Part shown: piece by piece, positions 18,499-24,245 of the stretch
Layout of the letters: each line of letters opens with the position of its first letter
Position numbering within the stretch: position 1 is the stretch's first letter
From: Oscillospiraceae bacterium
GTDB taxonomy: Bacteria > Bacillota > Clostridia > Oscillospirales > Oscillospiraceae
Reading direction: 5' to 3'
NCBI GenBank assembly: GCA_016296235.1
Contig: JAEDJR010000008.1
Location: 1 to 26,644, forward strand
Length of the DNA: 26,644 nt
Program-made: the position numbers and the translations under genes
The notes under the pieces: model-generated
Database searches by the model: none
Told to the model about the DNA's origin: nothing
What the model saw: only the letters and a program-made list of their open reading frames with translations

Positions 18499-18624
18499 AA
18501 AAAAGAACCTGTCGTAAAAACAGCATGCACAAAAAGTGACCGCACCAAGGCTCCCCTGCGTAAGGGGAGCCTTTCGGTGCAGCCTATGTTTGTGCGAAAT
18601 TGCTATTTTACGACAGGCTTTTTT
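18499..18624. terminator. module B repeat, short copy, acting as terminator
   Basis: The outer stem CCTGTCGTAAAA (18508-18519) pairs with TTTTACGACAGG (18606-18617), followed by C and six T. Upstream AAAAAAG gives a T-tract on the other strand, so it is bidirectional. Nested inside is CACC-AAGG-CTCCCC-TGCGTAA-GGGGAG-CCTT-GGTG (18543-18579). It is a shortened relative of the repeat at 22356-22576, with the internal hairpins deleted. It begins right after the ABC exporter stop codon. Confidence 0.8.
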
Positions 18625-18670
18625 GTTCGGTATAAGTCAGCAGACCGAGAAATTGGGGGCTGCAGAGCAG

Positions 18671-18826
18671 CCCTCGTGCCCCCTCTACAGGGGGCTGGCA
18701 CGGCGAAGCCGTGACTGGGGGTTGTATCGACAACCAATTTTACCGTTCAAACGGGCAATTGCAAACTTGCAGCAACCCCCAGGCCGCCCTGCGGGCGTCC
18801 AGCCCCCTGTGTAGGGGGCACGAGGG
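18671..18826. repeat. module A palindromic repeat (full copy)
   Basis: CCCTCGTGCCCCC at the left and GGGGGCACGAGGG at the right are perfect reverse complements. Inner hairpins are CACGGC-gaa-GCCGTG (18699-18713) and CGCCC-tgc-GGGCG. The core runs from GTTGTATCGACAA to TTGCAGCAAC, which is the orientation opposite to the copies at 3507 and 21247. Together with the flanking module B and 7-mer array it fills the 422-bp convergent junction between the ABC exporter and the ABC-2 permease. Confidence 0.8.
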
Positions 18827-18849
18827 AGCGTGCAGCATTTTTTCCAATC

Positions 18850-18901
18850 ATCCGCGAAGCGGATACCTTCATTGTCAATTGTCAATTGTCAATTGTCAAT
18901 T
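18850..18901 (-). repeat. ATCCGC hairpin plus 7-mer tandem array (copy 2, inverted)
   Basis: ATCCGC-gaa-GCGGAT (18850-18864) is followed by four units of GTCAATT (18874-18901), the reverse complement of the AATTGAC array at 151-178. The array ends 18 bp from the permease stop codon. Read on the minus strand the order is array, hairpin, module A, module B, the same as at 151-452. Confidence 0.75.
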
Positions 18902-18919
18902 CAAAGACAACCCCCAATG

Positions 18920-19642
18920 TTATGCCTTCATTCTGGCCCGGAAGACTGCAATGGCCGCCACAGTGGGCACCACAGCGTAGGCCAGGCACCACCACAGCCA
19001 GGGCGTCAGGCTCTGACCCTGGATGGCGGCCCGGCCCAGTTCCACACCGTTGGCAAAGGGCAGGACAAAGGCCAGCTTTTTGAACCAGCCTCCCACCAGC
19101 TCCAGGCTGAACCAGGTGCCGCTGAGCCAGGCGGAGAGATTGGTCACCAGGGCGCCGCAGATCCCGCCCACCTGCTTGTCATTGAGCAGCGTGCCCAGCA
19201 GCAGGCCCAGGGCAATGAACATCATGGCCGTCAGCAGGGAAAGCGCGCCGGAGGCCAGGGTGCTCAGGGTCAGCTGCAGTCCCAGCAGCGCCGCAAACAG
19301 ATAGGTCAGCAGGCACTGCACGGCGGCCATGGGCAGCAGGGGCAGCAGATAGCCCAGGATGAAGTCCGACGCCGTCATGGGAGAGGAAAACAGCCGCAGC
19401 AGGAAGGACGTTCCCCGATCCTTGGACACCAGCAGCGCCGCAAACAGGCACAGGAACGAATAGCCGAACACCACAATACCCGGCGTCAGCTGTTCCAGCT
19501 CAAACATGGCCACGGGGATATTCCGCTGAATCATGGTCAGAAGCAGCAGCAGAATCACCGGAAAGCCCAGGCCGAAGAACAGGGTCAGCGGATCCCGCAG
19601 GATCTCCTTGGCGTTGCGTTTGGCGAATACCCACCATTTCAT
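18920..19642 (-). CDS. ABC-2 type transporter permease
   Basis: A 240-residue integral membrane protein with about six hydrophobic segments and the ABC-2 family layout, including the segment LGLLLGTLLNDKQVGGICGA near the middle. It starts with MKWWVFAKRNAKEILRDP, an amphipathic N-terminal helix typical of these permeases. The ATG overlaps the ATPase stop (ATGA). It would form the membrane part of an exporter for a drug, peptide or lipid-linked compound with the next ATPase; the substrate is unknown. The open frame continues far upstream through the ATPase gene in another phase, which is a GC-skew artefact. Confidence 0.88.
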   Translation of the reverse strand: MKWWVFAKRNAKEILRDPLTLFFGLGFPVILLLLLTMIQRNIPVAMFELEQLTPGIVVFGYSFLCLFAALLVSKDRGTSFLLRLFSSPMTASDFILGYLLPLLPMAAVQCLLTYLFAALLGLQLTLSTLASGALSLLTAMMFIALGLLLGTLLNDKQVGGICGALVTNLSAWLSGTWFSLELVGGWFKKLAFVLPFANGVELGRAAIQGQSLTPWLWWCLAYAVVPTVAAIAVFRARMKA

Positions 19643-20370
19643 TGGGCCGCACCTCCTTCTGCCAGGGCCACAAAGGCATCCTCCAGATTTTTGCAGCCGG
19701 TCTTCGCCAGCAGCTCCTCCACGGTTCCCAGAGCCTTGAGCCGTCCTGCCGCCATGACGGCAATCCGGTCCGCCAACGCCTCGGCCTCCTCCAGATAGTG
19801 GGTGGTCAGGATCACGGTCACCCGGCCCTTGAGGCCCTCCACCACCTTCCACAGCTCCCGCCGGGCCAGGACGTCCAGGCCCAGGGTCGGCTCGTCCAGA
19901 AACAGGATCTGCGGCTGAGACACCAGGGCCAGGGCTATGGACAGCCGCCGCTGCCAGCCGCCGGACAAGGTTTTGGCCTTCCGCCGTGCCACAGGCTCCA
20001 GACCAAGGGTCCGGAACATTTCTTCTGTTCTGGCCCGGACTTCCGCGCCGGTCAGACCGTGGACGCCGGCCATAAACTCCAAATTTTCCCGCACCGTCAG
20101 GTTGGGCGCGATGGCGGTCTCCTGGGGCGAAACACCCAGCAGCGCCTTGACCCGGGCAGGCTCCCGGCAAATGCTGCAGCCCAACAGCAAAGCGTCTCCC
20201 GCCGTGGGTTCGGTCAGGCAGGAGAGCATTTTGATCGTGGTGGTTTTGCCTGCGCCGTTGACGCCCAGCAGCGCCAAAAGCTCGCCCTGGCGCACGTCCA
20301 GATCCAGGCCCTCCACCGCCGTCACGTCCTTGTAGACCTTGCGCAGGCCCCGGATTTCCATGGCATTCAT
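19639..20370 (-). CDS. ABC transporter ATP-binding protein (ABC-2 system)
   Basis: A 243-residue ATPase of the drug-export/CcmA-like class. Walker A is GVNGAGKTT (36-44), the signature LSGGW (135-139) has Trp in place of Gln, Walker B is ILFLDE (155-160) and the switch histidine is H191. It sits between the AbrB-like regulator and the permease, with ATGA overlaps on both sides, so the three are co-translated. LSGGW-type signatures occur in this subfamily, so it should be active. Confidence 0.92.
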   Translation of the reverse strand: MNAMEIRGLRKVYKDVTAVEGLDLDVRQGELLALLGVNGAGKTTTIKMLSCLTEPTAGDALLLGCSICREPARVKALLGVSPQETAIAPNLTVRENLEFMAGVHGLTGAEVRARTEEMFRTLGLEPVARRKAKTLSGGWQRRLSIALALVSQPQILFLDEPTLGLDVLARRELWKVVEGLKGRVTVILTTHYLEEAEALADRIAVMAAGRLKALGTVEELLAKTGCKNLEDAFVALAEGGAAQ

Positions 20371-20600
20371 TCCGATGCCTCCTCCGAATCCGCCTTGACC
20401 CGGAATACCTGCCGGGCAAACTCCTCCATGCCCGCATACTCCACCAGGGCGATTCCCTGTTTTTTATCCGCCAGCAGCAGCAGCGTGTCCCCCGGCTGGA
20501 TGTTGAACATCTCCCGGGCGCCCTTGGGGATGACAATCTGGCCCTTGTCCCCTACCTTCACTGTGGACATGAATTTATCCTGCGGAAACTGCAGTCCCAT
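20367..20600 (-). CDS. AbrB/SpoVT-type DNA-binding regulator
   Basis: A 77-residue protein with a swapped-hairpin AbrB domain at residues 12-45 (STVKVGDKGQIVIPKGARE, then the GDTLLLL strand). Such proteins bind DNA as dimers or tetramers and usually repress their own operon. The start at 20600 is fixed by AGGAGG 7 bases upstream; the upstream part of the frame lies in the promoter. Its stop overlaps the ATPase start (ATGA). The two 13-bp direct repeats in its promoter are the obvious candidate binding sites. An antitoxin role (MazE type) is unlikely because no toxin gene adjoins it. Confidence 0.85.
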   Translation of the reverse strand: MGLQFPQDKFMSTVKVGDKGQIVIPKGAREMFNIQPGDTLLLLADKKQGIALVEYAGMEEFARQVFRVKADSEEASE

Positions 20601-20614
20601 CGCAATTCCTCCTT

Positions 20615-20646
20615 GTATAACTTTTCCCACTAAGTATAACTTTTCC
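20615..20646. promoter_or_regulatory. 13-bp direct repeat in the abrB-like promoter (candidate operator)
   Basis: GTATAACTTTTCC occurs at 20615-20627 and 20634-20646, offset by 19 bp (close to two helical turns). The second copy covers the -10 hexamer and the first lies just downstream of it near the transcription start. This placement fits repression of the AbrB/ABC operon. Confidence 0.6.
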
Positions 20647-20661
20647 AAGTCCTCTTGTCAA
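20633..20661 (-). promoter_or_regulatory. promoter of the AbrB/ABC-2 operon
   Basis: On the minus strand TTGACA (20656-20661) and TATACT (20633-20638) are 17 bp apart. The -35 overlaps the -35 of the divergent GNAT promoter by five bases. Confidence 0.75.
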
Positions 20662-20683
20662 GAACGTTTTTTTCGGGTATACT
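20655..20683 (+). promoter_or_regulatory. promoter of the GNAT gene
   Basis: TTGTCA (20655-20660) and TATACT (20678-20683) are 17 bp apart, 30 bp before the start codon. The -35 lies in the small palindrome CTTG-t-CAAG shared with the leftward promoter. Confidence 0.7.
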
Positions 20684-20713
20684 ACCCTCAGAACCAAAGG
20701 AGGATCTGATATC

Positions 20714-21154
20714 ATGCTTCGACCCTTTTCCGCCGCTGACCGGGCGGCCTATCTGCAGATGGCCCATGATTTTTACCGCTCCGAGGCGGTGGATCACACC
20801 ATTCCCGACAGCCATCTGGAACGAACCGTTGACGCCCTGCTGGACGGCTCGCCCTTTGCAGCCGCCTATCTGCTGGAATCGGACGGCAAAACAGCGGGTT
20901 ATGTGCTGCTGGCTCTGACCTGGTCCCAGGAGGGCGGCGGTCTGACCGTCTGGGTGGACGAGCTGTACGTATTGCCGGAGTTCCGGGGACGGGGCCTCGG
21001 CTCCGCCTGCTTCCGGGAGCTTCGCGCCCTCTACCCCACAGCCGCCCGCTTCCGCCTGGAGCTCGCGCCGGACAATCTGCGGGCCAGAGCGCTCTATGAG
21101 CGGATGGGCTATGAAAGCCTGGATTATCGCCAGATGGTTCAGGATTTTTCTTGA
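20714..21154 (+). CDS. GNAT family N-acetyltransferase
   Basis: A 146-residue single-domain acetyltransferase that uses acetyl-CoA. Motif A, which binds the CoA pyrophosphate, is VLPEFRGRGLGSACF with R91-GRGLG-96. The closing segment LYERMGYESLDYRQM is the usual C-terminal beta-bulge region. AGGAGG lies 10 bases before the ATG. It is transcribed divergently from the AbrB/ABC operon. The acceptor substrate is not deducible; small GNATs act on antibiotics, amino acids or protein N termini. Confidence 0.88.
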   Translation: MLRPFSAADRAAYLQMAHDFYRSEAVDHTIPDSHLERTVDALLDGSPFAAAYLLESDGKTAGYVLLALTWSQEGGGLTVWVDELYVLPEFRGRGLGSACFRELRALYPTAARFRLELAPDNLRARALYERMGYESLDYRQMVQDFS

Positions 21155-21179
21155 AGTATCGCCAATTCCCTGTTATAAT
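21151..21179 (+). promoter_or_regulatory. strong promoter at the end of the GNAT gene, facing degV
   Basis: TTGAAG (21151-21156, overlapping the GNAT stop codon) and a perfect TATAAT (21174-21179) are 17 bp apart. The predicted start near 21186 gives degV an untranslated leader of about 310 nt that contains the whole module A repeat. Confidence 0.65.
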
Positions 21180-21246
21180 TTTGAAAGATATTGCCCAATT
21201 TTGCTCAGTCAATCCGGCAGCAGCCGATATTGGGACTGCTGCGCAG

Positions 21247-21398
21247 CCCTCGTGCCCCCTATACAGGGGGCTGGACACCCGCAGGGTGGCCTGGGGGTTG
21301 CTGCAAGTTTGCAATTGCTCCGTTTGAACGAAAAACTGCTTGTCGATACAACCCCCAGTCAGCTTCGCTGACAGCCCCCTGTAGAGGGGGCACAAGGG
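21247..21398. repeat. module A palindromic repeat (full copy) in the degV leader
   Basis: CCCTCGTGCCCCC (21247-21259) pairs with GGGGGCACAAGGG (21386-21398) apart from one G-T pair. Inner hairpins are CACCC-gca-GGGTG (21276-21288) and GTCAGC-ttc-GCTGAC (21358-21372). The core reads GTTGCTGCAAGTTTGCAATTG to GTCGATACAAC, same orientation as at 3507. No T-run follows, so it is not an intrinsic terminator in this position. The rest of 21155-21494 holds the promoter and the degV ribosome site. Confidence 0.8.
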
Positions 21399-21494
21399 TC
21401 CGCCGCACATCGTCAAGCCCCAGTTTTCTGTTTTGCCGGAAATGCCAATCAACACTCTTTGAACAACCTGATTTGGAGGAGGATTTCATCTGGG

Positions 21495-22343
21495 ATGAAC
21501 ATTAAAATCACATCTGATTCGACCTGTGACCTTAGCCCGCAGCAGATTGCGCAGCACAACATCGGAATTCTCCCCCTGGCTGTGGCCATGGGCGGGAAGA
21601 ACTATCACGACGGTGTGGACATCACACCCGCCGACATCTATGCCCATGTGACCGCAGGCGGCGATCTGCCTGCCACGGCGGCCATCAACGTCTCCCAGTA
21701 CCAGGAGGCCTTTTCCGCGTTCCGGCAGGACTACGACGCCGTGATTCACATCAACATCAGCGCCGAGTTCAGCTCCTGCTACCAGAACGCCTGCCTGGCA
21801 GCCGAATCCATGGATCAGGTGTATGTGGTGGATTCCAGAAACCTTTCCACCGGCCACGGTCTGCTGGTGCTGAAAGCGGCGGAGCTGGCGGAACGCGGTA
21901 TGGATGCCGCCGAGATCGCGGAGATCCTGCGGAGCACCACCGCCAGAGTGGACGCCAGCTTCATCCTGGACCGGCTGGACTACATGAAAAAGGGCGGCCG
22001 CTGCTCCTCCGTCGCCGTGCTGGGCGCCAATCTGCTGAAACTCAAGCCCTGCATTGCGGTAACAGACGGCAAAATGGGCGTTTGCAAGAAATACCGGGGC
22101 GCTTATGAGAAGTGCGTCCGGGAATATGTGGCCGACCGCATCGGCGGCCGGGACGATCTGGATCTGTCGCGGATTTTTATCACCCACTCCGGTGTGGATG
22201 AGGCGTATATCAAAGCAGCCCGGGATACCATCCGCGAGCTGCAGGCCTTCCGGGAAATCTGCGTCACCACCGCCGGCTGCACCGTTTCCAGCCACTGCGG
22301 CCCCGGCACCCTGGGCGTCCTGTTCATCCGGAACGAAACATAA
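21495..22343 (+). CDS. DegV family fatty-acid-binding protein
   Basis: A 282-residue DegV (FakB-like) protein that binds a fatty acid in the cytosol, usually to present it to the kinase FakA for phospholipid synthesis. The start SDSTCDL (7-13), the ligand-loop region INISAEFSSCYQNA (86-99) and the C-terminal S-x-H-C-GPG motif (265-271) are family marks. No fakA is in the window. Start: the ATG at 21495 gives the normal protein start; GGAGGAGG is 12 bases upstream, a longer spacing than usual. A promoter with TATAAT lies 316 bp upstream and the message would carry a module A repeat in its leader. Confidence 0.9.
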   Translation: MNIKITSDSTCDLSPQQIAQHNIGILPLAVAMGGKNYHDGVDITPADIYAHVTAGGDLPATAAINVSQYQEAFSAFRQDYDAVIHINISAEFSSCYQNACLAAESMDQVYVVDSRNLSTGHGLLVLKAAELAERGMDAAEIAEILRSTTARVDASFILDRLDYMKKGGRCSSVAVLGANLLKLKPCIAVTDGKMGVCKKYRGAYEKCVREYVADRIGGRDDLDLSRIFITHSGVDEAYIKAARDTIRELQAFREICVTTAGCTVSSHCGPGTLGVLFIRNET

Positions 22344-22355
22344 CCATAGAAAATA

Positions 22356-22576
22356 GGCCTGTCGCAAAATTTGCAGCAAGCACAAAAGATGACCGCACCA
22401 AGGCTCCCCTGCGTAAGGGGAGCTGTCAGCCGTAAGGCTGACTGAGGGGTCGTAGCAGGCATCAGCTGCCTGCACACAACCCCTCCGGCCCTTCGGGCCA
22501 CCTCCCCTTACGCAGGGGAGGCTTTGGGTGCGGCCTGCGTTTATGCAAACTTGCAATTTTGCGACAGGCCTTTTTT
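22356..22576. repeat. module B repeat (full copy) with terminator ends
   Basis: The outer stem GGCCTGTCGCAAAAT (22356-22370) pairs perfectly with ATTTTGCGACAGGCC (22556-22570), followed by six T. Inside, CTCCCCTGCGTAAGGGGAG and CTCCCCTTACGCAGGGGAG are exact reverse complements. Further hairpins are GTCAGCC-gtaa-GGCTGAC (22425-22442), GCAGGCA-tcagc-TGCCTGC (22455-22473) and GGCCC-ttc-GGGCC (22487-22499). It fills the convergent degV/DUF3343 junction from 12 bp past the degV stop. Its T-run supplies part of the DUF3343 stop codon. Confidence 0.85.
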
Positions 22577-22820
22577 ATGTCTCTTCCGGGTTCCACACCA
22601 GCGCATAGGCGCCGCTTTGCACTTCAAAAACCCGCTCCGTATCCTGATCCAGCAGCTCTTCCCTCGGATCCGGGGCTGCATAGAACACGCAGGTACCGCA
22701 GGAAGAGCTGAGCGCGCGGGGCACCGGGGCCATCCGGGCGGAGAAACCCGCCGCCTGCATGGCCCGGCAGGTCAGCATGGCGCTGAGATGGGTGTAGAAG
22801 GTCGCAACAAAGTCCCTCAC
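22575..22820 (-). CDS. DUF3343 protein (selenium-gene neighbour)
   Basis: An 81-residue small protein of the DUF3343 family with its conserved C41-G-T-C44 motif (SSSCGTCVFY). The biochemical role is not established; family genes recur beside yedE, yedF and selD in selenium-using bacteria. It starts with GTG in a GTGA overlap with the yedF stop, so it is translationally coupled. The C-terminal stop codon TAA lies at the edge of the module B repeat. A role in handling reduced selenium or sulfur through the cysteine pair is inference. Confidence 0.8.
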   Translation of the reverse strand: MRDFVATFYTHLSAMLTCRAMQAAGFSARMAPVPRALSSSCGTCVFYAAPDPREELLDQDTERVFEVQSGAYALVWNPEET

Positions 22821-23020
22821 TTGGTCAGCACCAGACGGAAGTCCTCACCCTCCTGGCTGGAGGTGACGGAATAGCCCTGGTTATTGGCAAACCGGGTGAC
22901 GTTTTCCAGAGAGCACCGGTTGTCCACCAGCACCTCCAGTGTCTCGGGTGCGCCGTCCTTGACGGCCTTCTGCACCATGATCACAGGCATGGGGCAGGAA
23001 TAACCTCTCGCATCTACCAT
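22817..23020 (-). CDS. yedF: YedF-like TusA/SirA-fold sulfurtransferase-type protein
   Basis: A 67-residue TusA-fold protein with the family start VDARGYSCPMPVI, where C9 in the CPxP motif would carry a persulfide or perselenide. It has only the TusA domain, not the longer two-domain form of YedF seen in some selenium users. The start at 23020 is set by AAGGAG 7 bases upstream, inside the last codons of yedE; the gap to the yedE stop is 2 bp. With yedE upstream and DUF3343 overlapping downstream it forms a three-gene operon for selenium or sulfur trafficking. Confidence 0.85.
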   Translation of the reverse strand: MVDARGYSCPMPVIMVQKAVKDGAPETLEVLVDNRCSLENVTRFANNQGYSVTSSQEGEDFRLVLTK

Positions 23021-23022
23021 GA

Positions 23023-24081
23023 TTATTTCTCCTTTTTCGCAACATTCAGCAGGGAAATGACCAGCAGCACCACAAAGCCCACCGTGACTGCGATCTGTCC
23101 GTTCAGGGTGGGGCCGGCCGCAGAGGACGCCAGTCCAAAGTTGTGGCAAAGGGCTGCGCCGAAGAGCATACCCAGCACCGTCACGGCGGAATCGGAGTTG
23201 CCCTCACCGGTGAGAATCAGCTGACGCAGGGGGCAGCCGCCCAGCAGGATGCAGCCCCAGCCCGCCAGGGCCATGCCCAGGAAGTTCCACAGGCCGTCCG
23301 TATGGGCCACCGGCTGATCGGCAAAGCCCAGATTGAATTTACTCAAAATCAGATTGCCGATGAGAATCGTCACCAGCATGGCGGCGGGGCCGCAGATCAG
23401 GTTGAAGTCCTTGAACATGACCGCATCCCGGATGCCGCCGGCCATGCACAGACGGCTGCGCTGGGCCAGAGCGCCCACCACCAGGCCGCAGACCAGAGCC
23501 AGAATCCAGGGCGCCGCCTTGGAGCCGGGGCCTTCGGTGCTCTGCTTGAACAGGGCCGGAACCGCCAGGAACAGCACAAACAGCACCGTCAGCACAACCG
23601 GCAGCACGAAGCCCTCCACTCCCACCTGGCTGTAAGCCCGGCGCAGGGAGAAGCCCCGCTTCAGGAAGGCCACGCCCACCAGAATGCCGGCGGCAAAGCC
23701 CACCAGGCCCACCAGGGCGTTCAAATCGCCGCCGCCCAGGCGGATCACTGCCCGCATGGGGCAGCCCAGGAACATCAGCGTGCCAATCATCACAAAGGCG
23801 CCCAGCAGGAACCGGGTAGCCGGCGCGCTGCCGCCCTTGGACTTGAACTCTTTCGTGAACAACGCCATGAACATGGCGCCCAGCACCAGGCCCACAATCT
23901 CAGGCCGGAAATACTGCACCACGGCTGCGCCATGGAAGCCCAGGGCACCGGAGATATCCCGCAGGAAGCAGGCAATACAGAAGCCCATGTTCCCGGGGTT
24001 GCCGAAATGGGCCAGCAGCAGGGCTGCCACGCCAAAGGCCACACCGGTCACCGGAATCCACGGATTGATTTTCTTCGTCAT
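23023..24081 (-). CDS. yedE: YedE/YeeE family selenium/sulfur transporter
   Basis: A 352-residue inner-membrane protein with two YeeE/YedE repeats and about nine or ten hydrophobic segments. Conserved cysteine motifs lie at C35-x2-C38 (FCIACFLRD), GCPMR (C107), RLCMAGGIRD (C212) and GCPLR (C283). The paired GCPxR motifs are the thiol relay that moves thiosulfate in the characterised YeeE. The YedE group is genomically tied to selenium use. It is first in yedE-yedF-DUF3343, with GGAGGAGAG before the ATG. The transported species (selenium or sulfur compound) cannot be fixed from sequence alone. Confidence 0.88.
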   Translation of the reverse strand: MTKKINPWIPVTGVAFGVAALLLAHFGNPGNMGFCIACFLRDISGALGFHGAAVVQYFRPEIVGLVLGAMFMALFTKEFKSKGGSAPATRFLLGAFVMIGTLMFLGCPMRAVIRLGGGDLNALVGLVGFAAGILVGVAFLKRGFSLRRAYSQVGVEGFVLPVVLTVLFVLFLAVPALFKQSTEGPGSKAAPWILALVCGLVVGALAQRSRLCMAGGIRDAVMFKDFNLICGPAAMLVTILIGNLILSKFNLGFADQPVAHTDGLWNFLGMALAGWGCILLGGCPLRQLILTGEGNSDSAVTVLGMLFGAALCHNFGLASSAAGPTLNGQIAVTVGFVVLLVISLLNVAKKEK

Positions 24082-24112
24082 TCTCTCTCCTCCTTATTTT
24101 TTTATTAGAATA

Positions 24113-24128
24113 ATGATAGTACTATTAT
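24113..24128. promoter_or_regulatory. palindrome over the yedE -10 (candidate operator)
   Basis: ATGATAGTACTATTAT is a 16-bp palindrome with one mismatched pair; the inner 10 bp (ATAGTACTAT, 24116-24125) are perfect. It overlaps the yedE -10 hexamer (24124-24129). AGAATAA (24107-24113) and TTATTCT (24133-24139) form a wider inverted repeat around it. No regulator is known for it. Confidence 0.5.
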
Positions 24129-24151
24129 AGCGTTATTCTTTGAAAAATCAA
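24124..24151 (-). promoter_or_regulatory. promoter of yedE-yedF-DUF3343
   Basis: On the minus strand TTGATT (24146-24151) and a perfect TATAAT (24124-24129) are 16 bp apart, 42 bp before the yedE start. Confidence 0.65.
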
Positions 24152-24190
24152 TCGTGGAAACTGCACAAAGTCTGTTTGTCAAAAACGCCG

Positions 24191-24219
24191 TTGCCAACAT
24201 CGTGGAAGTGTGATACAGT
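24191..24219 (+). promoter_or_regulatory. promoter of the cysteine-desulfurase-like gene
   Basis: TTGCCA (24191-24196) and TACAGT (24214-24219) are 17 bp apart, 26 bp before the start codon, divergent from the yedE promoter. Confidence 0.55.
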
Positions 24220-24245
24220 AAGACCACATCAAAAGGAGGCGCATC

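Noticed and set aside
16563..18548. A 661-codon minus-strand open frame (and a 591-codon one at 14833-16608) opposite the ABC exporter genes
   Set aside because: Both are antisense shadows of ABC genes with intact Walker, signature and transmembrane features.
18920..20536. A possible fusion of an N-terminal 300-residue region with the ABC-2 permease
   Set aside because: The upstream part is the ATPase gene read out of frame; the ATPase is intact in its own frame and the permease has its own ATGA start at 19642.
22817..23149. A longer YedF with about 43 extra N-terminal residues
   Set aside because: The extra part is the yedE coding region in another frame. The ATG at 23020 has a good ribosome site and gives the canonical TusA-fold start.
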